64,000 bases of DNA, from positions 620,001 through 684,000 of the forward strand of contig NZ_JAUSZK010000001.1 of the NCBI RefSeq assembly GCF_030817495.1. Direction: 5' to 3'. Positions within the stretch are counted from its first letter, which is position 1. Each line of letters opens with the position of its first letter. This stretch comes from Streptomyces sp. V3I7 (GTDB lineage: Bacteria > Actinomycetota > Actinomycetes > Streptomycetales > Streptomycetaceae). Under the pieces are notes generated by a model. The model searched no databases and was not told the origin of the DNA. It saw nothing but the letters and a program-made list of their open reading frames with translations. Of the stretch, positions 1 through 9,243 are shown one piece after another. The translations under genes and the position numbers were made by a program.

Positions 1-45
1 CGAGTTCGCCGGACCGCTGCGCGCCTCTCGTGCTCGAGTCGTGGA

Positions 46-2577
46 TCATGCGGGGTCTCCTTCGCTGCTGTGTCGTCCCGCTTCGCGGCCGGGGGCGGCT
101 CCGCGACCGGGTTGCCTGCCGCCGCCGCGCACCCAGCCGGCGCGGTAGGCGGCCATGCGGTCCCGTACGAGTTCGGGGGTGCGCTGGCCGTCTTCCTGGG
201 AGTCGTGTTGCCGGGCGGGCTCCTCGGGCCGCTGCTCGCGCAGTTGCGGGGCGATGTGCGACTGCCGTACCCGGCGTGGGAGATCGTCGTTGCCCTCGGA
301 GCCGTGCGGTGGACGGTTCGGCCGCAGGGCGGTGACTCCCGGAGGCGGGGTTTCGGTGCGGGGCTCCGGTGGTGTCTCGGCCGTGGCCACCAGGGCGGGA
401 CGGTCGGCCGACACGGAAACCACCTCCTGGGGTGGAACGCCGGGCACGCGCGCGTAGGCGCGTTCGTCCGCTGGCCCCGCCTCCGCCGCAGGGCGGGCGC
501 GGAGCTCCGCCGTGCCTCTGTGCAGCAGGGCACTGGGCACCAGGACGACGGCGGTGGTGCCTCCGTAGGGCGAGGTCCGCAGGTGCACCTTGATGCTGTG
601 GCGCGCCGCGAGCCTGCTGACCACGAAGAGGCCGAGGCGGTCGCTGTCGAACAGGTCGAGTGCCTCGGACTGCTCGATTCGCCGGTTGGCCTCCGCGAGG
701 GTCTCCGCGCCCATGCCGAGCCCCCTGTCCTCTACTTCGAGGACGTATCCGTTGCCGACGGGCTCGCCCGTGACGCGCACGCGCGTGTGGGGCGGCGAGA
801 ACTGGGCGGCGTTCTCCACGATCTCGGCGAGCAGATGGGTGAGGTCGGCGACGGCGGCGCCGACAATGGACGCCTCGGGAAGCTGACGTACCTCCACGCG
901 CGCGTAGTCCTCGACTTCGGAGACGGCCGCGCGGACGACGTTCGTCAGGGACACCGGCATGCGCCAGGCCCGGCCGGGCGCCGCTCCCGAGAGGATGATG
1001 AGACTCTCGGCGTGGCGTCGCATGCGGGTGGTGAGGTGGTCGAGCCGGAAGAGGTCGCTCAGTTCACCCGGATCGTCGGAGCGGCGCTCCATGCTGTCCA
1101 GCAGGCTCAGTTGGCGGTGGACCAGGACCTGGCTGCGCCGCGCGAGGTTGACGAACACGCCCGAGATGCCGCTGGCGAGTTCGGCGCGCTCCACGGCGGC
1201 GCGCAGGGCGGCGCGGTGCACGGTGCTGAGGGCCTCGGCGACCTGTCCGGTCTCGTCCTCCGCGGGCGGTCCCGAAGGCGCCTCCACCCGGATGTCGATC
1301 TCCTGCCCCGCTCGCAGCCGGCTCATGGCCTCGGGAAGTTTGCGCCGCGCGATCTCCAGGGCGCCGTTGCGGAGGCTGACCAGTTCCACGACGAGGGTGC
1401 GTCCGATGCGCACGGAGATGACGAGCGAGGCGGTGACGGCGGCCAGTCCGAGGAGGACCGCAGCGCCGGCCGGGGTGAGCAGACCACGTGTGAACGGGTC
1501 GGACCGGCCCGCCACGGCGTTGCCCGTCTGCGTCTCGACGTCCCGCATTGCGTCCTGCACGCGCGCGTGGGTCGTGGTCCAGCCCGCCTCGGGAACCGCA
1601 TTGAGCGCGCCGCCGGCACCCGGGGTACCCGCGAGGGCCCTGCCCTCAAGCGTGCCGAGCGTGTTGTAAGTGGGGCCGTCCGCGAAGTCTCGCCAGGTCG
1701 CGCGCGGGGTTGCGGGCAGATCCTGAGCGGCTGCGTCGGTGAGCGTGCGACGCGTGCCGACGGCTCCGGCGAACAGCTTCAGACGCCGTCCTTCGAGTCC
1801 TCCGGACAGACGGGCGCTCGCCAGAAGGGCGCCCTCCTGTGCCAGTGCCTCCCGCGCGCGGGAGAACTCGAGCAGCACGCGCGCGTCGGCGCCGAGATCG
1901 TCGGCCTGAATGCCGGTGAGGGCGCCGTCGACGCCGAAGGCCGCCGCGATGATCTTGGTGTACTGCCCGTACGTCGCGTTCCAGTCGGCCCTGTTGTCGA
2001 GCACGGCCTTCCGCAGCGTGCGCAGGTGCTCGGCTCCGTTGACGAAGGTCTGCATGCGCTCGGCGACACCGCGCGGGAGTTCTTCGCTGTCCGCCACGGT
2101 GTTGTCGCCGCCGAGCCGCAGTCTGGCCACGGCACGGTCCGTGTGTGCGGCGAGCTCCCTGAGGTCGCCGCTCCGTGCGACGGCGGGGTGGGTCGCGTAG
2201 GCCACGGCGGCCGTGCGCTCGGCCTGGAGCGCATCGGCGGCGGCGACGAGGGGCTCCCGCAGTTGGGCGTCGACGCGCTGCGCCTGACGGAGGCGGGAGA
2301 CGTCCTGGGCGGTGCTGACGGTGGCGTACGCCCAGAGGACGAGCAGGGAGACGACAGGCACCATCAGCAGGCAGACGACCTTGGCCCGTACGGTCCGGGG
2401 GCGTATCCGCCACCGTCCCGCGCGCGCGGGCATGTTGTCCGCCACCGCGCCGAGCGATTCGTCGGGCGCTTCGTCAGCCGGCGGTCCGGCGTGTGCGCGA
2501 CGGCCGCGCACGGGCGGCGGGGTGGAGGCGGAGGTCGTCTCCACCCCGCCGTTGGGGGTCCTACGGGGTGTGCGCAT
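46..2577 (-). CDS. CvnA-like sensor histidine kinase with nitrate-sensing-type sensor region
   Basis: Membrane sensor kinase of the type that begins Streptomyces conservons (CvnA). The start at 2577 is chosen because GAGCGAGGAGCC lies directly upstream; a longer in-frame reading lacks a site and overlaps the next gene. The 843-residue product has a Pro/Ala-rich cytoplasmic tail, a first membrane helix at about 67-87, a helical extracellular NIT-like region, a second helix near 355-380 and a HAMP-like linker. A dimerisation segment carries DHLTTRMRRH, and the ATPase domain shows the N box (EIVENAAQFSPP) and G boxes (DRGLGMG, LGLFVVSRLA). The C-terminus is long and Pro/Arg-rich. In conservons the roadblock, DUF742 and GTPase genes follow; here they would lie left of the window, so membership is inferred. 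Confidence 0.85.
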   Translation of the reverse strand: MRTPRRTPNGGVETTSASTPPPVRGRRAHAGPPADEAPDESLGAVADNMPARAGRWRIRPRTVRAKVVCLLMVPVVSLLVLWAYATVSTAQDVSRLRQAQRVDAQLREPLVAAADALQAERTAAVAYATHPAVARSGDLRELAAHTDRAVARLRLGGDNTVADSEELPRGVAERMQTFVNGAEHLRTLRKAVLDNRADWNATYGQYTKIIAAAFGVDGALTGIQADDLGADARVLLEFSRAREALAQEGALLASARLSGGLEGRRLKLFAGAVGTRRTLTDAAAQDLPATPRATWRDFADGPTYNTLGTLEGRALAGTPGAGGALNAVPEAGWTTTHARVQDAMRDVETQTGNAVAGRSDPFTRGLLTPAGAAVLLGLAAVTASLVISVRIGRTLVVELVSLRNGALEIARRKLPEAMSRLRAGQEIDIRVEAPSGPPAEDETGQVAEALSTVHRAALRAAVERAELASGISGVFVNLARRSQVLVHRQLSLLDSMERRSDDPGELSDLFRLDHLTTRMRRHAESLIILSGAAPGRAWRMPVSLTNVVRAAVSEVEDYARVEVRQLPEASIVGAAVADLTHLLAEIVENAAQFSPPHTRVRVTGEPVGNGYVLEVEDRGLGMGAETLAEANRRIEQSEALDLFDSDRLGLFVVSRLAARHSIKVHLRTSPYGGTTAVVLVPSALLHRGTAELRARPAAEAGPADERAYARVPGVPPQEVVSVSADRPALVATAETPPEPRTETPPPGVTALRPNRPPHGSEGNDDLPRRVRQSHIAPQLREQRPEEPARQHDSQEDGQRTPELVRDRMAAYRAGWVRGGGRQPGRGAAPGREAGRHSSEGDPA

Positions 2578-2621
2578 GGCTCCTCGCTCGGTGTGGTTCG
2601 GTGCGCGCTCTGCCGGACCCA

Positions 2622-3398
2622 CTAGCGGGTGGCGGCTCTCTCGACCGGCAGCTGGGCCGAGGCGGACGCTTGGCGTTCGCCCGCCGTGGGCGAGAGCGCG
2701 ACGAAGGCCGAGGTGAGGAACAGATAGGACCCGAGACCGACGGCGAGGGGGAAGATGAACTGCATCGCCGTGGCCCCGGGTAGGACGGAGCCGGAAGGGG
2801 AGACCCGTACGCTGACGGCGAACATCCCCGTGTAGTGCATGCTGCTGACGGCTGCCCCCATGACGAGGGAGGCGAGCGTGACCGCGAGCGGCGACTTGAT
2901 GTTCAGCGCCGCCCACAGAGCGGCGGTCGCCGCGGCCACTGCGATCACGACGGAGAGCCCGACGAGCAGCGGGTCGTAGCTCACGTCCCCGTGCAGCCGT
3001 ACCGCCGCCATGCCCAGGTAGTGCATGCTCGCGACGCCCAGTCCCGTGGTGAGACCGCCGAGGAGGAGGGCCCGGGTGCGGTCACGGCCGTAGCCGACGG
3101 CGAACACGCCGGTGCAGACGACGACCATGGCGACGAGGAGGCTGAGGATGGTCAGCGGTACGTCGTAGCGGATGTCGGTACCGGTGACGCTGAAGCCGAG
3201 CATGGCCACGAAGTGCATGGTCCAGATGCCGGTGCCGATCGCGGAGGCCGCGGTGACGAGCCAGTTCCGGCGCGATCGGCCGGTGGTGCCGAGCGCGCGG
3301 ACGGTGCAGCGCAGTCCCAGCGCGGCGCCGATGCAGGCCATGGCGTACGACAGCACGGGGGTGAGCCAGCCGAAGGTGGCGTGGTGCAGGTGTCCCAT
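2622..3398 (-). CDS. MHYT-domain integral membrane sensor protein
   Basis: A 258-residue protein made almost entirely of membrane helices (about seven). It carries three copies of the MHYT signature: TMHFVAM near residue 60, SMHYLGM near 124 and SMHYTGM near 187. The family is proposed to bind a metal (copper) at the outer membrane face and to sense oxygen, CO or NO; that role is a family proposal and is not shown here. No output domain is attached. It sits 44 bp upstream of the CvnA-like kinase on the same strand, so the two are probably co-transcribed and may form a sensing unit. Confidence 0.85.
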   Translation of the reverse strand: MGHLHHATFGWLTPVLSYAMACIGAALGLRCTVRALGTTGRSRRNWLVTAASAIGTGIWTMHFVAMLGFSVTGTDIRYDVPLTILSLLVAMVVVCTGVFAVGYGRDRTRALLLGGLTTGLGVASMHYLGMAAVRLHGDVSYDPLLVGLSVVIAVAAATAALWAALNIKSPLAVTLASLVMGAAVSSMHYTGMFAVSVRVSPSGSVLPGATAMQFIFPLAVGLGSYLFLTSAFVALSPTAGERQASASAQLPVERAATR

Positions 3399-3541
3399 GG
3401 CCAGGGGACGCTAGCGGGGGCACGGTCGCACAAGAGGGGCGTATTTCGAAAGGTGTTGGGATATGACGCAGCCGTGCGCCGGAACGATCGCGTCCCGCTC
3501 GAACATGTGCGCCGCAGCGTCCTTCTTTCCAGTGAGGGATC

Positions 3542-4150
3542 ATGTGGAACATGAGCGACAACCACACACATGTCCAGGAGTTCTTCGGCGCGCGGGCGGC
3601 CGACTGGGACAGCAGGTTCCCCGACGACGGCCCCGCCTACGCGGCGGCCATCGCCGACATGGGGCTGCGCCCGGGTGATCGTGTGCTGGACGCGGGCTGC
3701 GGCACGGGGCGCGCGCTGCCGCCCCTGCGGGCGGCGGTGGGCCCATCGGGCACGGTCGTGGGCGTCGACCTGACCCCGGAGATGCTCCAGGCCGCCGTGA
3801 ACGCCGGACGGGACCGCGACGGGCAGCTCCTGCTCGGCGACGTGGCCACTTTGCCGGTGCGGTCGGAGTCCCTCGACGCCGTCTTCGGAGCGGGGCTCGT
3901 CTCGCATCTGCACGACCCCGCCGAGAATCTGCGGGAGTTGGCGCGGGTGGTGCGGGCGGGCGGCACGCTGGCGCTGTTCCACCCGATCGGTCGCGCGGCC
4001 CTGGCCGCCAGGCACGGGAGGCAGCTCACCCCGGACGACCTGCGCGCGGAGGCGAACCTCCGTCCGCTGCTCGCCGGTTCCGGGTGGCGCATGACGTCGT
4101 ATGTCGACGAGGACGACCGCTTCCTCGTCCTGGCGGTCCGGGAGGGCTGA
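3542..4150 (+). CDS. Class I SAM-dependent methyltransferase
   Basis: A 202-residue Methyltransf_11/25-type protein. Motif I reads VLDAGCGTGRALPPL (about residues 43-57), followed by an acidic residue in VVGVDLTPEML, and GDVATLPV gives the adenine-contacting Asp region. The start ATG follows AGTGAGGGATC; a second ATG three codons in is equally possible. The substrate cannot be deduced. It is divergent from the MHYT gene across 143 bp, where promoters for both must lie, and convergent with the hydrolase gene 31 bp downstream. Confidence 0.85.
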   Translation: MWNMSDNHTHVQEFFGARAADWDSRFPDDGPAYAAAIADMGLRPGDRVLDAGCGTGRALPPLRAAVGPSGTVVGVDLTPEMLQAAVNAGRDRDGQLLLGDVATLPVRSESLDAVFGAGLVSHLHDPAENLRELARVVRAGGTLALFHPIGRAALAARHGRQLTPDDLRAEANLRPLLAGSGWRMTSYVDEDDRFLVLAVREG

Positions 4151-4181
4151 GAGCGGCCTCGCCCCGCGAACCGGCCTCCTC

Positions 4182-4937
4182 TCAGAGCCGGCCCGCGACC
4201 GCCGCCGCGAAGGCGTCGGGATTGTCGAACATGATGTTGTGGCCGGCGCGGGGCACGGTCACGACATGTACGCCGGCGGCTTCCAGTCGATCTCTGCCGC
4301 ACAGTTCACCGCTGAGCTCGCCCTGGAGATACACGCGGTCGATCGTCAGCGCTTCCAGGATCGTGCGCATGACGGGGTCCGAGCCCCGCACCAGCCCGAC
4401 CGCGGTCCGGTGCAGCGCACGCGGATCTGCAAGCCGCATCGTGGCCGCCCACAGGGGGCCGACCTTGTCCAGCACGCGCGCGTACCCGCCTGCGAGGAAC
4501 TCGTCCTCCTCATAGGCGGTGATTCCGCTGCTTCCGGCGGTCGGCGGCGGGAAGGCGTCGAGGTTGGCCTCCGTGAGGACCAGCCGGGAGACGAGATCGG
4601 GCCGCCGGTGGGCGAGCACGATGGCGACCGCGCCACCCATGCTGTGCGCGATCAGCTCGGCGCCGGTGAGCCCCGCCGTGTCCAGAGCGGCCGCAAGGGC
4701 GTCGGCGTTGTCCTCAAGCGTGTAGCCGAAGTCCTCCGGCCGGTCGCTGATGCCGTGCCCTGGCAGATCGACGAACAGGCTGCGCCGGCCCGTGAGTCCA
4801 GGCCGAGCTGCGATGTGCGCGTGGTACACGGACGACACCGACCCCAGTCCGTGTACGTACACGCGCGCGGGTTCTTCCCCCGGCAGCTCCGTCCAGCGGA
4901 TGCAGTTCCCCTTGCCGTCGAACTCGGCCTGCTTCAT
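4182..4937 (-). CDS. Alpha/beta-hydrolase fold protein
   Basis: A 251-residue alpha/beta hydrolase. It shows the oxyanion-loop region, a GHGISDRP segment, the nucleophile elbow AHSMGG (Ser near residue 100) and a late catalytic His in PRAGHNIMF near residue 235. The start at 4937 is preceded by GGGGAGGGCGTC; the frame extends upstream but without a better site. The substrate is unknown. It is divergently paired with a PadR regulator 124 bp away, a common arrangement in which the regulator controls the neighbouring enzyme and itself. Confidence 0.85.
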   Translation of the reverse strand: MKQAEFDGKGNCIRWTELPGEEPARVYVHGLGSVSSVYHAHIAARPGLTGRRSLFVDLPGHGISDRPEDFGYTLEDNADALAAALDTAGLTGAELIAHSMGGAVAIVLAHRRPDLVSRLVLTEANLDAFPPPTAGSSGITAYEEDEFLAGGYARVLDKVGPLWAATMRLADPRALHRTAVGLVRGSDPVMRTILEALTIDRVYLQGELSGELCGRDRLEAAGVHVVTVPRAGHNIMFDNPDAFAAAVAGRL

Positions 4938-4984
4938 GACGCCCTCCCCAGTGACGTGGGTGCTTCGGTCAGCACACCGAGACA

Positions 4985-5038
4985 ATACATCGGCGCCGAG
5001 GTACCAGTAAGTCGAAGTATCAATGTCTCGATGTACAA
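4985..5038. promoter_or_regulatory. Divergent promoter/operator region between hydrolase and padR
   Basis: This interval is visibly AT-richer than its surroundings. It contains ATACATCG (about 4986-4993) and CGATGTAC (about 5031-5038), inverted with one mismatch. PadR proteins typically bind interrupted palindromes of the ATAC/GTAT type in their own promoters, so this is a plausible operator. The assignment is inferred from position and symmetry only. Confidence 0.35.
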
Positions 5039-5061
5039 CGACCATGAGAGAAGATGAGGGC

Positions 5062-5595
5062 ATGCTGGAGCTCGCCATCCTCGGATTCCTGTACGACGCC
5101 CCGTTGCACGGCTACGTCCTGCGCAAGCACATCGCCGCGCTGACCGGGCACGTCCGACCCGTCGCCGAGAGCACGCTCTACCCCGCGATCAAACGCCTGG
5201 AGAAGGCCGGCCTGCTGGCGCGGACCACCGAGCCGGGCGCGGTGGCCGCGCCGCGCCACGTGCTCACCCTCACCGAGAAGGGAAAGCACGAACTCCGCCG
5301 ACGACTCGCCGAACCGTCGCAGCGCGACATCACCGACGAGAACCGCTGGTTCACGCTGCTCGCCTTCCTCAGGCACCTCGAGGATCCCGCGGCCGAGGCG
5401 ACGGTGCTGCGACGCCGACTCGCCTTTCTGGAAGAGCCGGCGAGCTTCTTCTACGACGGCGACCGGCCGCTGAGCGCCGAGGAGCTGGACGACCCGTTCC
5501 GCCGCGGGATCCTGACCATCGCGCGCGCCACGAGCCGAGCCGAACTGACTTGGCTGCGCGAGACGATCGCCTCGCTCGACGACACCGACCGCTGA
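5062..5595 (+). CDS. PadR family transcriptional regulator
   Basis: A 177-residue regulator. The first 85 residues form the PadR winged helix, starting MLELAILGFL, with HGYVLRKHI, then the recognition region ESTLYPAIKRLEKAGLL and the wing ending VLTLTEKGKHEL. The rest matches the Vir_act_alpha_C-type dimerisation helices. The start at 5062 is chosen because family members begin with this segment and AGATGAGGGC precedes it; an ATG at 5044 is also in frame. It likely represses the divergent hydrolase and itself. Confidence 0.85.
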   Translation: MLELAILGFLYDAPLHGYVLRKHIAALTGHVRPVAESTLYPAIKRLEKAGLLARTTEPGAVAAPRHVLTLTEKGKHELRRRLAEPSQRDITDENRWFTLLAFLRHLEDPAAEATVLRRRLAFLEEPASFFYDGDRPLSAEELDDPFRRGILTIARATSRAELTWLRETIASLDDTDR

Positions 5596-5617
5596 CGCTT
5601 CACCGCGGCGCCCCTCT

Positions 5618-5658
5618 TCTGTCGCCGAGGCTCCAACTCTACGTTGAGTAGCGACAGA
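5618..5658. repeat. Interrupted inverted repeat downstream of padR
   Basis: TCTGTCGC at 5618-5625 is exactly complementary to GCGACAGA at 5651-5658, with a smaller CAAC/GTTG pair inside. It lies between the padR stop and the next small gene and could be a transcript-end structure or a protein-binding site. Confidence 0.4.
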
Positions 5659-5679
5659 TGAACGATCGAGGACGACGCC

Positions 5680-5997
5680 ATGCAGGGGAAGGCGGTTCAC
5701 ATGTTCACCAGAATCCGCACCTACGTCGCCAGATTCCGTGACCCCTCACGCGCGGAGGCGGCTCCTGACCGGCAGAAGCGCGCACACAACTTGTTCGAGG
5801 CCGCGGCCGCCTACGTCGCGGCCTGCGCGGAGGACGACCAGGACCGGATCGACGAGGCCGCGGCCTGGGTCCCCCCGGAGGCACTGTCGTTCGGGGTGAA
5901 CGAGCTGGCCTGCCGGGCCGTCATCGCTCTGGCGCGGGAACGCGACGAATCGCCGCGCGTGGTGGCCCGTGACCTCCTCGGGCTTCCGGTTGCCTGA
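5680..5997 (+). CDS. Small hypothetical protein
   Basis: A 105-residue soluble, acidic, helical protein with no recognised domain; the middle is Ala/Glu/Asp-rich (NLFEAAAAYVAACAEDD). The ATG at 5680 follows GAGGACGACGCC, and a second ATG at 5701 follows GGAAGGCGG, so the start is uncertain by seven codons. Codon use looks chromosomal. It lies 85 bp behind padR and may or may not share its transcript. Confidence 0.55.
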   Translation: MQGKAVHMFTRIRTYVARFRDPSRAEAAPDRQKRAHNLFEAAAAYVAACAEDDQDRIDEAAAWVPPEALSFGVNELACRAVIALARERDESPRVVARDLLGLPVA

Positions 5998-6136
5998 GCC
6001 GTCGGCGGTCCGATCCGGCCGTTTCGCCCCTGCCAGGGTGGATAACTGCAGGTCCGGGTGTGGCGGCGTGTGGTGACAAGCGCGTTCCGTTCGCACTAGG
6101 GTGCGCGCCGTTGAACGAACGACTGGGGAGGCTGAG

Positions 6137-6979
6137 ATGGGCGAGACGGATGAGGAGGCCGTCGCCACGGCGGACGATGCGCTCTACGTGCTCACGGCGG
6201 TACTGCTGACGCCGGCGCAGTTCCCGAGCGTGCTGGGCGACGACTATCCAGAAGCCTGTTCCGCGCTCGGCCTCGTGCCGCTCGCCGACGGATACGGCCT
6301 GGTACTCGGGCAGGACGGCAGCGGTGCGCGCTGGACCGTCGTCATCGACGACGTCTCGCTCGTCGCCGTCGCGATCGCGTCCTGGGACTGCGGCATGGAG
6401 TACGAGCTGTCGCCGCCCGAGCGCAGCGTGGTGGCCGCGCTGCCGGGCTGGCCGCTCGCGGTCGCCGTCGCCGCTCCGGGCGTGCCCGCGCCGCACGATC
6501 CAGAGCCCGAGGTCGCCGACGGCCCGCTGCTGTGCCCGCCGGACACCAGCACGTGGGGCCCGCCCCAGCGACGCCTGGGCGCCGACGAGATCGCCCTCCA
6601 GTGGGCGGTCTGGCGGGAGCAGATCGACGACGCCGACTTCCCGGTGCAGGACGGCGACAAGGAGCCTGACGCGGACGTGGCGCCGGATGGCGAGCAGGAA
6701 CCCCCCAAGGGGCACCCCGGGATCCGCCGCGTCCTGGCCGAGGCGCGCGCGTACGTCGACGCACCCCCGCCCCTGGGACGGGTGCGCTCGTCGTTCGCCC
6801 CGGGTGACGCCCGCACCCTGCGTGCCGACGGTCCCGGCTGGTCGATGGTGGCCCGCACCGACGACATCGCGTTCGTACTGCTCGATGAGGAGCCGGGCGA
6901 GGTCCTGCCGGTAGGCCGCGGCCCGGAACTGCCCGCTCTCCTTGAGGCGCTCGACAAGATGGCGGTTCGGCCTAGCTGA
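6137..6979 (+). CDS. Hypothetical protein, 280 residues
   Basis: No known family was recognised. The start is fixed by the strong site GGGGAGGCTGAG directly before ATG 6137. The protein is acidic and soluble, with no signal peptide or membrane segment. It seems to have an N-terminal alpha/beta part (to about residue 125), a linker rich in Asp, Glu and Pro (about 150-195) and a C-terminal part with GWSMVARTDDIAFVLLDEEPGE. Base and codon use match the chromosomal neighbours. Confidence 0.6.
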   Translation: MGETDEEAVATADDALYVLTAVLLTPAQFPSVLGDDYPEACSALGLVPLADGYGLVLGQDGSGARWTVVIDDVSLVAVAIASWDCGMEYELSPPERSVVAALPGWPLAVAVAAPGVPAPHDPEPEVADGPLLCPPDTSTWGPPQRRLGADEIALQWAVWREQIDDADFPVQDGDKEPDADVAPDGEQEPPKGHPGIRRVLAEARAYVDAPPPLGRVRSSFAPGDARTLRADGPGWSMVARTDDIAFVLLDEEPGEVLPVGRGPELPALLEALDKMAVRPS

Positions 6980-7236
6980 GCTGCGGTGGTCTGGGCGGCC
7001 TGCCCTGGGTTCGCCACCGGAGGCTGCAGATCGCCCTGTGCGGCGGCCTCGGCGCGGCTCATGAGCAGGCCTTGAGCTCCGGCTCTCGCTCCGCCGTGCG
7101 GCGGGCTGGACCCGTGCGCGCAACGCACAGTTCTCGTCGCCACCCCCGGGGCCGCCGTCAGGCCCGAGAACGCTGACGCAGCGGCCCCTGCACCCTGAGC
7201 GGACGAGTACAGGCGGACGCCCCAGGGCGCAGCACC

Positions 7237-7419
7237 TCAGCGACCGAGCTCCTTGCGCGTCACACGGCGCAGCCTGCGCCGCTGCGAGGGGTCCAGGGCC
7301 AGGTATGCGGCCGCGGGTACGCCCAGCACGATCAGAACCGCCACCCACCAGGGCAGCCATATGAGCAGGATGAGCCCCACGGCCACACCCCCTGCGGCGA
7401 TCTTCGCGTTCTTCGACAT
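7237..7419 (-). CDS. Small membrane protein
   Basis: A 60-residue protein with two closely spaced hydrophobic stretches (AAGGVAVGLILLIWLPWW, then VAVLIVLGVPAAAYLAL) and a basic tail (RRRLRRVTRKELGR). It is probably a hairpin in the membrane with both ends in the cytoplasm. The start at 7419 is preceded by GAAGGAGGCGACGCTC, a good site. Short proteins of this kind are common and uncharacterised in Streptomyces. The 257 bp between it and the previous gene hold nothing recognised. Confidence 0.6.
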   Translation of the reverse strand: MSKNAKIAAGGVAVGLILLIWLPWWVAVLIVLGVPAAAYLALDPSQRRRLRRVTRKELGR

Positions 7420-7573
7420 GAGCGTCGCCTCCTTCGCGGCCACTGCCAGTCTCTGCTCTGAGAACGGGCCCGCGCTCCCGACGGTTCCGCACTACGACCC
7501 TGAGACGTCCCTGATGCTCGCCCCTGACTCGACCCTGCGTGACGCCTGCCTGGACGCCCCTCTGCGGGCAGAT

Positions 7574-7645
7574 ACCTGGTCCAGCAGACACCTGGTCCAG
7601 CCGAGAGTCGACACCTGGGCCAGCAATTCGAACACCTGGTGAAGT
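7574..7645. repeat. Cluster of direct repeats ACCTGGTCCAGC
   Basis: ACCTGG(T/G)CCAGC starts at 7574, 7590 and 7613, and a shortened copy (ACCTGGTG) starts at 7634. They lie in the 427-bp gene-free stretch between the small membrane protein and the phytase-like gene, which otherwise shows no coding signature. They could be regulator sites or a minor tandem array. Confidence 0.6.
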
Positions 7646-7846
7646 AGCTCGGTCACAGACTAAGCCGATTCCGGCCCGCGAGCGGGCGCCGGCTCCTCCA
7701 GACGGGCGCCGCCCCTCCCTCTCCCCCCACCGCCCGACAAATGATCGACGTCATGCGTTCACCCGAGGGCCACATCACCTTCCCCCAGGAGCCCAAGTCT
7801 GGCCGCTGTCACCGCGCTTGTCCCGTACCTGCCTCAAGGAGGCTCG

Positions 7847-9190
7847 ATGATCTCCCCGCACGCCGCCGGTCGGCGCCACGTTCACCGTCTCGTCGCGACG
7901 GGTCTGCCCGTGGCCCTCATGGCCGCCCTCGCGACGGCCGGCCCGGCAACCGCGTCGTCGTCGGCAGACGCGCGCGTCGTGCACACGGCGACGTTGGGAG
8001 ACCTCCCGCTCGGCACGTTCAGCAACGGCCTGCTGCCGGGCAGCGTCGACAACGACCGCGGCGTGGACCTGGGCGGCATCGGCAGCGACATCTACCCGGC
8101 GGCCCGCAAGGGCGAGTACTGGACAGTGACCGACCGCGGACCCAACGGTCAGATCAAGGTGGACGGCCAGAAGCGCCGCACGTTCCCGGTGCCCGGCTTC
8201 GACCCGGCGATCGTGAAGATCCAGGTGTCCGGGGACGCCGTCAAGGTGATCGACGCGATTCCGCTCACCACCTCGTCGGGCCAGGCCGTCACCGGGCTGC
8301 CCGACCAGAAGGGCCGCGACGAGGCGCCGTACACCTACGACGCCGGGACCTCGCTGCCGTACGACCCGAACGGTGTGGACACCGAGGGCATCGTGCGGGC
8401 CGCGGACGGGACGTTCTGGCTCGTGGACGAGTACGGGCCGTCGCTGATTCACGTCTCCGCGCGCGGGGAGGTCCTCACCCGCTACGTGCCCAAGGGGCTG
8501 CACCTGACCGGTGCCGAGTACCCGGTGGTGGAGGCGCTGCCCTCCGTCCTGCTGCACCGCAAGATCAACCGCGGGTTCGAGGGGCTGGCCCAACTGCCCG
8601 ACGGCAACCTGGTGATGGCCCTGCAGAGCCCACTCTCCCTGCCGGACGCGGACGCCGGGGACACCTCGCGCACGACCCGTCTGCTGCGGTTCTCGCCGCG
8701 GAAGAAGGCGGTCACCGCGGAGTACGCCTACCGGTTCGACCCGGTGAACGTGGTCGATCCGAGCGAGGACGACACGGCCGAGCTCAAGGTCTCGTCCGTG
8801 GTGGCCGTCGGCCGCGACCGGCTGCTGGTCGAGGAACGCACCGACAAGACGGCGCGAATCCAGCTGGTGAAGCTTGAGCGCCGAGCAGACATCCTCGGCG
8901 GGCCCTGGGACGACGACACCACGTCGCCGTCCCCGGAGCAGTTGGACGACCCGGCGGCCGCGGGCGTCCCGGTCCTGGCGAAGCGACTCGTCGTCGACCT
9001 GGGCAAGGTGAGCGGCGTACCGGGGAAGATCGAGGGCATCGCGCGCGTGGACCGCGACACGCTCGCGCTGATCAACGACAACGACTTCGGGATGACGGAC
9101 GGTGCCGGCGCCTTCGACGCGCAGGGCCGCCTCGTCGACAGCGGCATCGAGACGACCGTGACGTACGTACGACTGCCGAAGGCGATCTGA
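7847..9190 (+). CDS. Secreted esterase-like/phytase-like protein
   Basis: A 447-residue exported protein of the esterase-like activity of phytase family (Phytase-like, PF13449). A Sec-type signal peptide spans about residues 1-37: basic start, hydrophobic core LVATGLPVALMAALATAG, then Ala-rich cleavage region. The mature part has a beta-propeller look, with DRGPNGQ, GFDPAIVKI, NRGFEGLAQLPDGNLVMALQSPL and a final LALINDNDFG, all typical of the family. The start follows AAGGAGGCTCG. The physiological substrate is unknown. It is convergent with xylA. Confidence 0.8.
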   Translation: MISPHAAGRRHVHRLVATGLPVALMAALATAGPATASSSADARVVHTATLGDLPLGTFSNGLLPGSVDNDRGVDLGGIGSDIYPAARKGEYWTVTDRGPNGQIKVDGQKRRTFPVPGFDPAIVKIQVSGDAVKVIDAIPLTTSSGQAVTGLPDQKGRDEAPYTYDAGTSLPYDPNGVDTEGIVRAADGTFWLVDEYGPSLIHVSARGEVLTRYVPKGLHLTGAEYPVVEALPSVLLHRKINRGFEGLAQLPDGNLVMALQSPLSLPDADAGDTSRTTRLLRFSPRKKAVTAEYAYRFDPVNVVDPSEDDTAELKVSSVVAVGRDRLLVEERTDKTARIQLVKLERRADILGGPWDDDTTSPSPEQLDDPAAAGVPVLAKRLVVDLGKVSGVPGKIEGIARVDRDTLALINDNDFGMTDGAGAFDAQGRLVDSGIETTVTYVRLPKAI

Positions 9191-9243
9191 CAGCGGTCGG
9201 CGTCCGGCGCCCTCGCCGCACGGCCTCCGCTCGACGCGATCCC

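Noticed and set aside
70..2625. Long plus-strand open frame opposite the sensor kinase
   Set aside because: It is an antisense shadow created by high third-position GC; it has no domain pattern or ribosome site, while the minus strand encodes a recognisable kinase.
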